Position numbers and translations under genes: made by a program
The notes under the pieces: generated by a model
The model's database searches: none
The model's input: the letters and a program-made list of their open reading frames with translations, nothing else
What the model was told of the DNA's origin: nothing
Shown: positions 15,829 through 24,187 of the stretch, one piece after another
Layout: each line of letters starts with the position of its first letter
How positions within the stretch are numbered: position 1 is the stretch's first letter
Assembly: GCA_009924135.1 (NCBI GenBank)
Contig: RFSE01000007.1
Coordinates: 1 to 64,000 of the forward strand
DNA length: 64,000 nt
Direction: 5' to 3'
From: Pseudomonadota bacterium
GTDB lineage: Bacteria; Verrucomicrobiota; Verrucomicrobiia; Limisphaerales; SXTU01

Positions 15829-17184
15829 ATGAATACCGACACGCCAGTCCCAGCAGCCCCCTCTGCGTCAGCGGGGACTTCGCGACGCGGGAGCGTCTGG
15901 GTCGTCGCCGTTCTCATTATCGTTGGCTGTGGGGTCGCGTGGTGGTTCCGATCGCAGGGCCGGAAGACGGAGGTGAAGGCCGGGCCTGAACGGTTGACCA
16001 CCGTGGCGGTAGTAAAGGTCACGCGGGAAGATTTGGCCCACGAAGTCACCATGGACGCCGAGTTCCGGCCCTATCAGGACATTGATTTGTTTGCGAAGGT
16101 CGCCGGTTTCGTCGAGAGCATCAACGTGGACGTGGGCGACCAGGTGAAGGTTGGCCAACTGCTGGCGACGCTCGAAATCCCCGAACTCAAGGAAGAACTC
16201 GAACACGCCGTGGCGGTGCAGCGCCGGACCGTCGGCGAGGTGCATCGCGGTGAAGAAGAAGCCCGGAGGACCGAGCTGGAAGTGGCGAAGGCCGATGCGG
16301 GCATCAAACGTGCCGAAGCCGCCTACGCCGAGACCAAGATGACCTACGACCGGCTCGCGGCGGTCAGCAAGGCTCAGCCGGGCCTTGTGGCACAGCAGGA
16401 ACTTGATGTGGCACAGGCCCGGGAACGCACGGCCTCCGCGCAGGTGGATGAGGCCCGGGCCGCACAGGCGGCTGCCAAGGCTTCGGTCGCCGCCGCCAAG
16501 GCGGGCATCCTGGCCCTGCAGGACGCGGTCAAGGTGGCCGAGGCGGACCTCCATAAACTCCAGGCCAAACAGGGTTATGCCAAGATCACCTCGCCGTTCA
16601 CCGGCATCGTCACCCGGCGCTATGCTGATACCGGCGACCTGGTCCGTGGTGGCACCGCTCCCAGTTCACCGGCCATGGCCTTGGTGCGCCTGGCGCAAAA
16701 CGAGCGCCTGCGCTTGGTGCTCCCGGTGTCGGTCACCTTCGTCTCCCGCATCACGAACGGTTTTCCCGTGGAGGTGCATGTCGAAGCGTTGAACCGGACC
16801 TTCCCGGGAAACATTTCCCGCTTCACCCGGGAAGTGCTGGCTTCCACCCGTACCATGGAAGCGGAGGTCAACGTGGTGAACAAGAACCTGGACCTGACCC
16901 CGGGCATGTATGCCACCGCCCGTCTCCTGTTGGACCGCCGCAACCAAACCCTGGTTGTTCCGGTCGAGGCGGTCGCCCGGCAGAAAACAGCAACCGTGCT
17001 GGTGGTGAACCGGCAAAACCAGATTGAAGAGCGCACGGTCAAGATCGGCCTCGAAACCGCCACGAAACTGGAGATTTTGACCGGGCTTAAGCAGGGCGAT
17101 TTGGTGGCTGTGGGGGCGCGCGGCTTGGTAAAGCCCGGTCAAAAAGTGCAGGCCAGAGAAATGGACCAGGGAGGGGAAAAATGA
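15829..17184 (+). CDS. RND efflux periplasmic adaptor (MFP/HlyD family)
   Basis: 451 residues from ATG 15829. A TTG overlapping the kinase stop is the alternative start. The N-terminal anchor is VWVVAVLIIVGCGVAWWFRS. The biotinyl-lipoyl-like half-motif VAGFVESINVDVGDQVKVGQ is followed by a long Ala/Glu-rich coiled-coil hairpin (about residues 110-235). Then come the second lipoyl half with ITSPFTGIVTRRYADTGDLV and beta-barrel and membrane-proximal domains. It links the inner-membrane pump to the outer-membrane channel. Its stop overlaps the RraA-like gene. Confidence 0.93.
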   Translation: MNTDTPVPAAPSASAGTSRRGSVWVVAVLIIVGCGVAWWFRSQGRKTEVKAGPERLTTVAVVKVTREDLAHEVTMDAEFRPYQDIDLFAKVAGFVESINVDVGDQVKVGQLLATLEIPELKEELEHAVAVQRRTVGEVHRGEEEARRTELEVAKADAGIKRAEAAYAETKMTYDRLAAVSKAQPGLVAQQELDVAQARERTASAQVDEARAAQAAAKASVAAAKAGILALQDAVKVAEADLHKLQAKQGYAKITSPFTGIVTRRYADTGDLVRGGTAPSSPAMALVRLAQNERLRLVLPVSVTFVSRITNGFPVEVHVEALNRTFPGNISRFTREVLASTRTMEAEVNVVNKNLDLTPGMYATARLLLDRRNQTLVVPVEAVARQKTATVLVVNRQNQIEERTVKIGLETATKLEILTGLKQGDLVAVGARGLVKPGQKVQAREMDQGGEK

Positions 17185-17876
17185 AAAGCGAGCCGCTTTC
17201 ACCGGAACAATTGACAGCCCTGCGCCGGCTGGACACCTGCCTGGTGGCCAACGCCATTGAGTTCTTCTCCGTGCGCCTGCGCAACGAGGGCTTTGCCAAC
17301 AGTTCAATTCGTTGCCTCTTTCCCCAGTTGCCCCCAATGGTTGGATACGCGGTCACGGTCAAGACCCGCTGTTCCTCGCCGTCCGCCGATGGTCATGGTT
17401 ATTTGGAGCGCACCGACTGGTGGAATCATGTGCTGGCCGTGCCCGCCCCACGGGTGGTGGTCATACAGGATGCTGATCGGGCGGCCGGCACGGGGTCGTT
17501 CGTGGGCGAGGTGCATGCGAGCATTCTACAGGCGCTCGGCTGTGTGGGCGTGGTGACCAACGGCACGGTGCGCGACGTGGGGGCCGTCGAAGCCATGGGC
17601 TTTCAGCTTTTTGCCAGCGGACTGGCCGTTTCCCACGCCTTTACGCACATCGTCGAAATCGGCGGGACGGTTGAAGTCGGCGGGCTGACCGTGCGACCGG
17701 GGGAATTGCTGCACGGCGACCGGCATGGTGTGTTGACGGTGCCGAATTCAATTGCGGCCCAAGTCCCCACGGCGGCGGCGCTCATCGCGGCCCGCGAGCG
17801 GAAACTGATCGCCTTATGCCGCAGTAATGAGTTTTCACTGGAAAAACTCAGGACCCTGCTGGCGGAGCGTTCCTGA
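17181..17876 (+). CDS. RraA-family protein (aldolase/demethylmenaquinone methyltransferase-like fold)
   Basis: 231 residues from ATG 17181 (ATGA overlap). It shows the RraA-type core: GEVHASILQALGCVGVVTNG, then TVRDVGAVEAMGFQLFASGL with the Arg-Asp pair used for metal and oxyacid binding in HMG/oxaloacetate aldolases, and a late GDRHGVLTVP. The family covers RNase E regulators and class II pyruvate aldolases; in Verrucomicrobia the aldolase activity is more likely than RNase control. It lies between the adaptor and the pump in a translationally coupled efflux operon, which is unusual. Nothing in the sequence shows a membrane association. Confidence 0.88.
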   Translation: MKSEPLSPEQLTALRRLDTCLVANAIEFFSVRLRNEGFANSSIRCLFPQLPPMVGYAVTVKTRCSSPSADGHGYLERTDWWNHVLAVPAPRVVVIQDADRAAGTGSFVGEVHASILQALGCVGVVTNGTVRDVGAVEAMGFQLFASGLAVSHAFTHIVEIGGTVEVGGLTVRPGELLHGDRHGVLTVPNSIAAQVPTAAALIAARERKLIALCRSNEFSLEKLRTLLAERS

Positions 17877-17885
17877 ATCACGACC

Positions 17886-20800
17886 ATGTCACGCTTTGCC
17901 CTCCGATTTCCTTACTTCATCATCGTGATCTGTCTGGTCACGTGCGTCGTAGGGGTCACGAGCCTGGTGCGGATGCCGGTGGATTTGTTTCCGGCCATCA
18001 ATATTCCGGTCGTTGTGGTGGCCACGTTCTACTCCGGCATGCCTCCCGAGGAGATCGAGACCTCCATCACTTCGCGCTTTGAACGGTTTTTCACCCTGGC
18101 CAGCGGCATTGATCATGTCGAGTCGCGTTCGCTACCCAGCGTGAGCTTGATCAAAATTTATTTTCAGCCCGGGGTGAATCCCGACGCGGCGATTGCCAAT
18201 ATAGCCAACCTCGCGATGGCCAACATGCGCCGCATGCCGCCTGGCACACTGCCGCCGGTGGTGCTCAAGTTTGACGCCTCCAGCCTGCCGGTATGCCTCG
18301 TCACCCTCAAAGGCGAAGGGCTGGATGAAACCCAGTTGCGCGACATCGCCTACTACAGCGTGCGCAGCCAGATCGCCCGGGTGCCCAGCACCTCCGTGCC
18401 GCAGCCCTTTGGCGGCAAGGTGCGGCAGATCATGGTCTATGTGGACCCGCTGAAACTGGAGGCCCACCAGCTCAGCGTGATGGATGTGGTGCGCGGCGTG
18501 AACGACTCGAATCTCATCCTCCCCTCGGGCGACGTCCGTATCGGCCCGCTGGATTACAACCTCTACGCGAACAATCAGCTCCGCGGGATGGACGATGTGA
18601 ACCGCATCCCGTTGAAATCCGTCGGTGGCGCGTCCGTGCTCGTCGGCGACATCGGTACGGCCAAGGACGGGTCGGCCATCCAATACAACATCGTGCGGGT
18701 GGATGGCCAACGGTCGGTCTATGTGCCGGTGCTCAAGCAGGGCGGCGACTCCAGCACCATTTCAATCGTGGACGGCGTGAAGGAGGTCATCAAGGACCTG
18801 GTGGACATACCCCAGCAACTGGCCACGCGCGTCGTGTTTGACCAGTCCGTGTTCGTCAAAACCGCCATTGAGAACCTCCTGCATGAAGGAGTCATCGGCC
18901 TCGTGCTGACGGGACTGATGATCCTCATCTTCCTGGGCAGCGCGCGGGCCACTTTTGGGGTGTTTCTTTGCGTTCCGCTGTCGGTTTTGGCCGCGTTCAT
19001 TGCGCTGACGCTGGGTGGAGGAACGGTTAACGTCATGATTCTCGGCGGGTTTGCGCTGGCCGTTTCCCGGCTGATCGACAACTCGGTCGTCGTGCTCGAA
19101 AACATCTTTCGGCATATCGAACACGGTGAAGCGCCCGAGATCGCCGCCGAAAAGGGCGGCCGCGAAGTGGCGCTCCCGGTGCTCGCCGATACGCTTTCGA
19201 CCATCGTGGTCTTTTTTCCCGTGGTGTTCCTTTACGGGGTGAGCCGCTATCTGTTCACCGCGTTGGCGTTGGCCGTGGCGCTGGCCATGCTGGCCTCTTA
19301 TTTTGTCGCGATGACGGTCATGCCGCTGTTCTGTGCCAAGTTCATCCGCCGGCGCGTGGCCGCGCATGAACTTGGATTCGAAGGGGCCAAGCCCGAAGAT
19401 CACCAGGGCTTTAACGGATGGTTTAACCGGCGCTTCGAGCAGATGCTTGATCTGTACGAGCACCTCCTCAGCAAAACCCTGGTGCGCCCGCTGGTCACGG
19501 TACTGGTGATTCTGGGTGGGTTCCTGGTTAGCCTCAGTTTGTTTCCACAACTCGGGGTCGCCTATTTTCCGCGCACCGACCCCGGCCAGTTCGTGGTCAA
19601 CCTCAAGGCTCCGACTGGCACCCACATTGATGGGACCGAAAAAGCCGTCGAACACGTCGAGCGCATCATTCGTGAAGTCGTTGCGCCGGAGGACCTGCGC
19701 ATGGTCGTGGCGAACATCGGCATCACGACGGACTTTTCCGCCCTGTACACGCCGAATGCCGGTCCGCACACCGCGTTCGTGCAGGTCAGCTTGAATGAAC
19801 ATCACCGGGTGGACAGTTATGAGTACATGCGCCGCGTCCGCGAGCGGCTGCGCCGGGAGATGCCACACGTCAGCGCGTATTTTCAATCGGGCGGTCTGGT
19901 GGACGCGGTGTTGAACCTCGGTCTGCCCGCGCCGATTGACATCCAGGTGAGTGGTTCAAATCTCGAAGCCGCCTACGCAACGGCGGCGGAAATCGCCCGG
20001 AAGGCCCGCGCGCTGCCCGGCATTAGCGACGTACTGATTCCGCAGGACATGGATTACCCGTCCCTGGCGCTGGAGGTGGACCGGGTGCGTGCCAGCGATC
20101 TGGGTCTTACCCAGAAGGAAGTCGTGGGCAACGTCATCACGGCCATCAGTTCCGACCAGATGATTGCCCCGAGTTTCTGGGTGGACCCCAAGACCGGGGT
20201 GGACTACTTGCTCACCGTTCAATATCCCGAGGAGTATGTGAAAACCATGGAAGATTTGCGGGCCATCCCGCTGCGCGCGGCGGGCCGCACCAATTCAACG
20301 CGGCTGGATGCCGTCAGCCGGGTCAGCCACATCCATTCCCCTACGGAGGTGGATCATTACCAACTACGCCGGGTGGTGGATGTGTTCGTCTCGCCCGAGG
20401 GGGAAGACTTGGGTCACAGCCTCCAGGCGGTGCGCAAGATCATCGCGGAGACGAAGGCTCCCGAAGGCGTGCGCATCACCGTGCGCGGCGTCGTGGAGGG
20501 TATGGAGGCTTCGTTCCGCAGTTTCGGGCTGGGGCTGCTGTTGTCCGTCCTGTTGGTCTATCTCATCCTGGTCGCCCAGTTCCGCTCGTTCCTGGACCCG
20601 CTGCTCATTCTGCTCGCAGTGCCCACCGGGCTGACCGGCGCGCTCATCACCTTCCACCTGACCGGTACGACGCTGAACATCATGTCGCTCATGGGCATCG
20701 TGATGATGGTGGGCATCGTGGTGTCGAACAGCATTCTCATCGTCGAGTTCACGCACCGGTTGATCGAGGATGGCAAGACCTTGCGGGAAGCCGTATCGCT

Positions 20801-21056
20801 CGCGTGCCGGGTGCGGCTGCGGCCCGTGTTGATGACCTCGCTGGCCACGCTGATCGGCCTGCTGCCCATGGCGTTGAAACTGGGCGTGGGCACCGAGGCT
20901 TACGCCCCGCTCGCACTGGCCATCATCGGTGGCCTGGGGGTCTCCGTGGTGCTGACCGTGTTTATCGTGCCGGCGGCGTTCTTGCTCGTGCACCGGGGAA
21001 GGCATTCCCACGATCAAAGTTCTGCCACCGCAACAGTGTCCGGCGCTTCAACGTGA
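17886..21056 (+). CDS. RND-family inner-membrane efflux pump (AcrB-like)
   Basis: 1056 residues. It has the RND plan: TM1 (FPYFIIVICLVTCVVGVTSL), a large porter loop, TM2-6, a second porter loop and TM7-12. In TM4 the usual Asp-Asp pair of drug pumps reads SRLIDNSVVVLENIF, so only one acidic residue is kept. The C-terminal half has LMGIVMMVGIVVSNSILIVE. It would use the proton gradient to export substrate through the adaptor and the TolC-like protein next door. The start follows the RraA stop by nine bases, and the stop overlaps the TolC-like start. Confidence 0.95.
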   Translation: MSRFALRFPYFIIVICLVTCVVGVTSLVRMPVDLFPAINIPVVVVATFYSGMPPEEIETSITSRFERFFTLASGIDHVESRSLPSVSLIKIYFQPGVNPDAAIANIANLAMANMRRMPPGTLPPVVLKFDASSLPVCLVTLKGEGLDETQLRDIAYYSVRSQIARVPSTSVPQPFGGKVRQIMVYVDPLKLEAHQLSVMDVVRGVNDSNLILPSGDVRIGPLDYNLYANNQLRGMDDVNRIPLKSVGGASVLVGDIGTAKDGSAIQYNIVRVDGQRSVYVPVLKQGGDSSTISIVDGVKEVIKDLVDIPQQLATRVVFDQSVFVKTAIENLLHEGVIGLVLTGLMILIFLGSARATFGVFLCVPLSVLAAFIALTLGGGTVNVMILGGFALAVSRLIDNSVVVLENIFRHIEHGEAPEIAAEKGGREVALPVLADTLSTIVVFFPVVFLYGVSRYLFTALALAVALAMLASYFVAMTVMPLFCAKFIRRRVAAHELGFEGAKPEDHQGFNGWFNRRFEQMLDLYEHLLSKTLVRPLVTVLVILGGFLVSLSLFPQLGVAYFPRTDPGQFVVNLKAPTGTHIDGTEKAVEHVERIIREVVAPEDLRMVVANIGITTDFSALYTPNAGPHTAFVQVSLNEHHRVDSYEYMRRVRERLRREMPHVSAYFQSGGLVDAVLNLGLPAPIDIQVSGSNLEAAYATAAEIARKARALPGISDVLIPQDMDYPSLALEVDRVRASDLGLTQKEVVGNVITAISSDQMIAPSFWVDPKTGVDYLLTVQYPEEYVKTMEDLRAIPLRAAGRTNSTRLDAVSRVSHIHSPTEVDHYQLRRVVDVFVSPEGEDLGHSLQAVRKIIAETKAPEGVRITVRGVVEGMEASFRSFGLGLLLSVLLVYLILVAQFRSFLDPLLILLAVPTGLTGALITFHLTGTTLNIMSLMGIVMMVGIVVSNSILIVEFTHRLIEDGKTLREAVSLACRVRLRPVLMTSLATLIGLLPMALKLGVGTEAYAPLALAIIGGLGVSVVLTVFIVPAAFLLVHRGRHSHDQSSATATVSGAST

Positions 21057-22423
21057 TGACTTACTTCCCTCGCTTGAATACAGTTACCCTTGGCTTGTTG
21101 ATGGGGCGGAGCCACGGATCATTTCGGTCCGTTCTGCGGGGGGGGCCGTTGCTGGTGTCAGTAATGGCTCTTTTTGTTGGACTTTCAGAGCTGGTTGCGT
21201 CCGAGCACCTCACCCTCACGGAGGCCCGCAATGCCGCGATCAAGGCGCATCCGCGGCTGACTGCCGCTGAGTTTAAGGCCTTGGCGGCGAAACAGGCCAT
21301 CGTGCAGGCCCGCGCGGGATTTTTGCCCACGCTCGGCGCCAGCGGGGTTGCCGTGGGATCGGCGGACCCCGCTTCCACCCACCTGTCGGCCGCCGGCCTG
21401 CTGAGCACCAGCACCGTGCAGGAACGAGCCGGACTCGGCCTTAATGTCAGCCAGTTGCTGACCGATTTTGGGCGGACGGCGAACCAGGTCGAGAGCGTCC
21501 GCCAGAAGTCCCGCGCGGAGGACGCGAACGTGGAGGCCACGCGCAACTTGCTGCTCCTGCAGGTCAGCTCGGTCTACTACCTGGCCCTGCAATCGCAGAA
21601 CGTTCGGAGCGTCGCGCGGCAGACGGTCACCACGCGCGAAGTCGTGCTGCAACAGGTCAGCGCGCTGGCGAGCAACCAGTTGAAATCGGAACTCGACGTG
21701 AGTTTCGCGCGCGTGAGTGTCGAGGAGGCCCGCCTGCTGCTGGCCCAGGCCGACAATGACTTGGAATCCGCCTTCACGGCTTTGAGCGCCTTGCTGGGTG
21801 AGCGGGAGCCGCGTCGCTACGAACTGGCCGATGAGTCCCTGCCCGGCGAACTGGCCACGGATGCCGCGCCCTTGGTTGCGGACGCGCTGCGGCTGCGGCC
21901 GGAGTTGGTCCGGCTCCGGGCGGAAGCCGAGGCTGCGGCGAGTCAGGCGCGGGCGGACCGGGCGGTGAACTACCCGACCGTCAGCGCCCTGGGCTCCGTG
22001 GGCTTGCTGCCGTTTCGGGACTCCCGGTTGGAACACAGCTATGCAGCCGCCGGATTGGTCGTGAACCTGCCATTGTACTCCGGCGGGCGTGATGTCGCCC
22101 GGCAGAAGGAATCGGAACTCAAGGCCCAGTCGGTGAGCGAGACGCTGCGCGACGAGGAGAACAATGTCGTCCGCGATGTTCGTCTGGCGTTGCTGCGGGC
22201 CCAGTATGCGCAGGAACGTCTCGGGTTGACCGCCAAACTCCTGACGCATGCCCGCACGGCGCATGACCTGGCGGCCGCGCGTTACAAACTTGGAGCCAGC
22301 AGCATCACGGAGTTTAGCCAGGCGCAGTTGAATCTCATCACCGCCCAGATCGCCGAGGCCACGGCGAAGTACGATTATCTGCTGCAACGTGCGGTGCTCG
22401 ATTACCAGCGTGGGATCCGGTGA
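21056..22423 (+). CDS. TolC-like outer-membrane efflux protein
   Basis: 455 residues from ATG 21056, overlapping the pump stop by one base. A signal-like hydrophobic stretch lies near residues 28-48 (GPLLVSVMALFVGLSELVAS), so one of the internal ATGs could be the real start. Two OEP repeats of coiled-coil helices follow (LTLTEARNAAIKAHPRLTAA; SSITEFSQAQLNLITAQIAE). It is the outer-membrane channel of the efflux complex and the last gene of the operon. Confidence 0.93.
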   Translation: MTYFPRLNTVTLGLLMGRSHGSFRSVLRGGPLLVSVMALFVGLSELVASEHLTLTEARNAAIKAHPRLTAAEFKALAAKQAIVQARAGFLPTLGASGVAVGSADPASTHLSAAGLLSTSTVQERAGLGLNVSQLLTDFGRTANQVESVRQKSRAEDANVEATRNLLLLQVSSVYYLALQSQNVRSVARQTVTTREVVLQQVSALASNQLKSELDVSFARVSVEEARLLLAQADNDLESAFTALSALLGEREPRRYELADESLPGELATDAAPLVADALRLRPELVRLRAEAEAAASQARADRAVNYPTVSALGSVGLLPFRDSRLEHSYAAAGLVVNLPLYSGGRDVARQKESELKAQSVSETLRDEENNVVRDVRLALLRAQYAQERLGLTAKLLTHARTAHDLAAARYKLGASSITEFSQAQLNLITAQIAEATAKYDYLLQRAVLDYQRGIR

Positions 22424-22492
22424 GCGACCGGTGCGTGGGCCACGCCGCGCACCACTCCGTCAGAACGGTTGCGCTGAATCCATCCCGCCTGC

Positions 22493-23251
22493 CTACTCGC
22501 CGGGATACGCGGCGATGGCGGGACCCACGCCCGGCTCGCGAAAGAATTTTGGGGTCAAATCGTCCTGGCGGAGGCGTTCTGCATGGCCATCCACGAACAT
22601 GGCTTGAAACCCGTTATTGTGACGGAGCGGGTAATGAGTCGCAGCAGCGGCGTTGTTGAACGGATACCACATGGTGCGTGGCGGAGTGGCGGTGGTGGAG
22701 TCCGCACAGCCGGGGCTGCGCTGGTGGTCCCACACGGCCATGCGTTGGGAAGGCTGGGTGATGAAGGCTTCCGGCTGTCCTACCGGGCCGCCGGTGCAGT
22801 AGTTCATCCCGTAACCGCATTGCCACTGGGTGTCCGTCGGGCATTTGAAGATGTTCGTGGCCGCCAAATAGGGGTAAAGGAGGCCCGGTTTGTAGCCTGC
22901 GCCAGGTGTTCCATTGGGAATCTGGGTCGGGTCGTAGGGGGCCCACCAAATTTCATTCGGACCGGTTGGAGGTGGGCTGCCGGGAGCAGCCCCCGAGGGA
23001 ACGGGCGCGGCCAGGCCAAAGGGGTCGGCCGGGGTGTCGGGGCAGGAGCGTTGCGGGCAGTACCGGTCGCTGTTGTCGCTCCGGTAGAGGATGTAGCCCA
23101 CGCCGATTTGCTTGAGGTTGTTCAGGCATTTGGTCTGGTTGGCCTTGGCCTTGGCCTTGGCCAGCGCGGGCAGGAGCATCCCGGCGAGGATGGCGATGAT
23201 CGCAATGACGACCAGCAGTTCAATCAAGGTGAAGGCGGCGCGTTTTCGCAT
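22493..23251 (-). CDS. Prepilin-type protein with H-X9-DG C-terminal motif
   Basis: 252 residues. The leader and first helix are [20 protein letters not shown], with cleavage expected after the Ala before Phe and a conserved Glu5. The C terminus carries the H-X9-DG motif ([19 protein letters not shown]) common in the large prepilin-like families of Planctomycetes and Verrucomicrobia. Several Cys pairs ([16 protein letters not shown]) suggest disulfides. It would be processed by a prepilin peptidase encoded elsewhere. The function is unknown. It stands alone, with a perfect 29-bp inverted repeat upstream. Confidence 0.88.
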   Translation of the reverse strand: MRKRAAFTLIELLVVIAIIAILAGMLLPALAKAKAKANQTKCLNNLKQIGVGYILYRSDNSDRYCPQRSCPDTPADPFGLAAPVPSGAAPGSPPPTGPNEIWWAPYDPTQIPNGTPGAGYKPGLLYPYLAATNIFKCPTDTQWQCGYGMNYCTGGPVGQPEAFITQPSQRMAVWDHQRSPGCADSTTATPPRTMWYPFNNAAAATHYPLRHNNGFQAMFVDGHAERLRQDDLTPKFFREPGVGPAIAAYPGE

Positions 23252-23366
23252 GGTGGCCGATCGACGGCCGGGGAATGAAAGCGGGGCCGTTATCTTTTGT
23301 CAAATATAACGGAAGGTGAACGCCCCGCTGCCAAAGAAGCTCAGCTCTGGCACCCTCATTTCCCCG

Positions 23367-23439
23367 TTCTCTGCGCCTGTCCCGCCTCTGCGGTGTCGCC
23401 TTCTGAAATGCACCGCAGAGGCGGGACAGGCGCAGAGAA
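23367..23439. repeat. Perfect 29-bp inverted repeat with 15-base loop
   Basis: The arms 23367-23395 and 23411-23439 (beginning TTCTCTGCGCCTGTCCCGCC and ending GCGGGACAGGCGCAGAGAA) are exact reverse complements over 29 bases. It follows the ModE-like gene stop by 17 bases (minus strand) and precedes the prepilin start by 115 bases. There is no T tract on either side, so termination is possible but not of classical form. Confidence 0.8.
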
Positions 23440-23456
23440 TTACGGAGCAAACCAGT

Positions 23457-23825
23457 TCAGCTGCGCAGGTGTTTCCGCAGTTCGTCCCAGGACTTTTCGG
23501 TCGCCTTAAGCGACTCCGCCTCCATCTGGTAGTACAGTTCCAGCACCCGCCGGCCGGTGGGGGTCAACTGCGCGCCGCCCCGCGTCGCGCCGCCGCGCTG
23601 GCGGTCCAGGATCGGCTCGGTGAAGCACGCCTCCATCTGTTTGACCAGCGTCCACGCCCGCATGTACGACATTTCCATCCGCTTGGCCGCCTCGGCGATG
23701 CTGCCGGTCTCGGCGATGGCCGCGAGCAACTCCACCTTGCCCGGTCCCAAGGCGATGTTTTCGCCCACAATCACGCGCAGGCGGGGCTTTAGGACGGGCG
23801 GGTTTTTAGGTTTTTGGCGTTTCAT
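23457..23825 (-). CDS. ModE-like winged-helix transcriptional regulator (DNA-binding domain only)
   Basis: 122 residues. The helix-turn-helix is VELLAAIAETGSIAEAAKRM followed by EMSYMRAWTLVKQMEACFTE, close to the N-terminal LysR-like domain of ModE, and a wing region LDRQRGGATRGGAQLTPTGR. There are no molybdate-binding MOP domains, so it is either a single-domain regulator or responds through another protein. It is divergent from the porin gene, 362 bases away; no molybdate transport genes are in the window. Confidence 0.85.
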   Translation of the reverse strand: MKRQKPKNPPVLKPRLRVIVGENIALGPGKVELLAAIAETGSIAEAAKRMEMSYMRAWTLVKQMEACFTEPILDRQRGGATRGGAQLTPTGRRVLELYYQMEAESLKATEKSWDELRKHLRS

Positions 23826-24106
23826 TCGGTGTCGTGCGATGCCGCAGGATTGGACCCGCTCCGCCGGTCGTCAAGCCGCCGGTGGACGCGCCCGGCGTGC
23901 GCTGCAACGAAGTGGTTACGAATGTCCCGGAAACGTTGGGCTTTGGGTTACGACGCGCAATTGACGTGGCGCATTGTATAATCCCGTTGTTTCAGTCATC
24001 GCCGTTTAAGCCGGTATGTTGGGAATAGTTGAAAAAGCCGGCAGCAGGCTGGCTGTTTCCGTTTCCGTCCGGTTGGTGGCGGATAAAATCAGCCATTGTT
24101 AGACAA

Positions 24107-24144
24107 CCGTAACATTTACGCCCTTTGTCCGTAACATGACAAAG
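24107..24144 (+). promoter_or_regulatory. Candidate Pho box upstream of the porin gene
   Basis: CCGTAACAT occurs at 24107-24115 and again at 24129-24137, exactly 22 bases apart, i.e. two 11-base PhoB repeat units. The second copy is flanked by an inverted pair CTTTGTC (24123-24129) and GACAAAG (24138-24144). It lies 44-81 bases before the start of a porin that precedes pstS. The core resembles Pho half-sites (TGTCAT/TGTAACA types) but not exactly. Elsewhere in 23826-24187 I see no gene. Confidence 0.5.
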
Positions 24145-24187
24145 GCAGATTGGTTCCGTCAAAAGTGACCGATTCATCAACCATACA

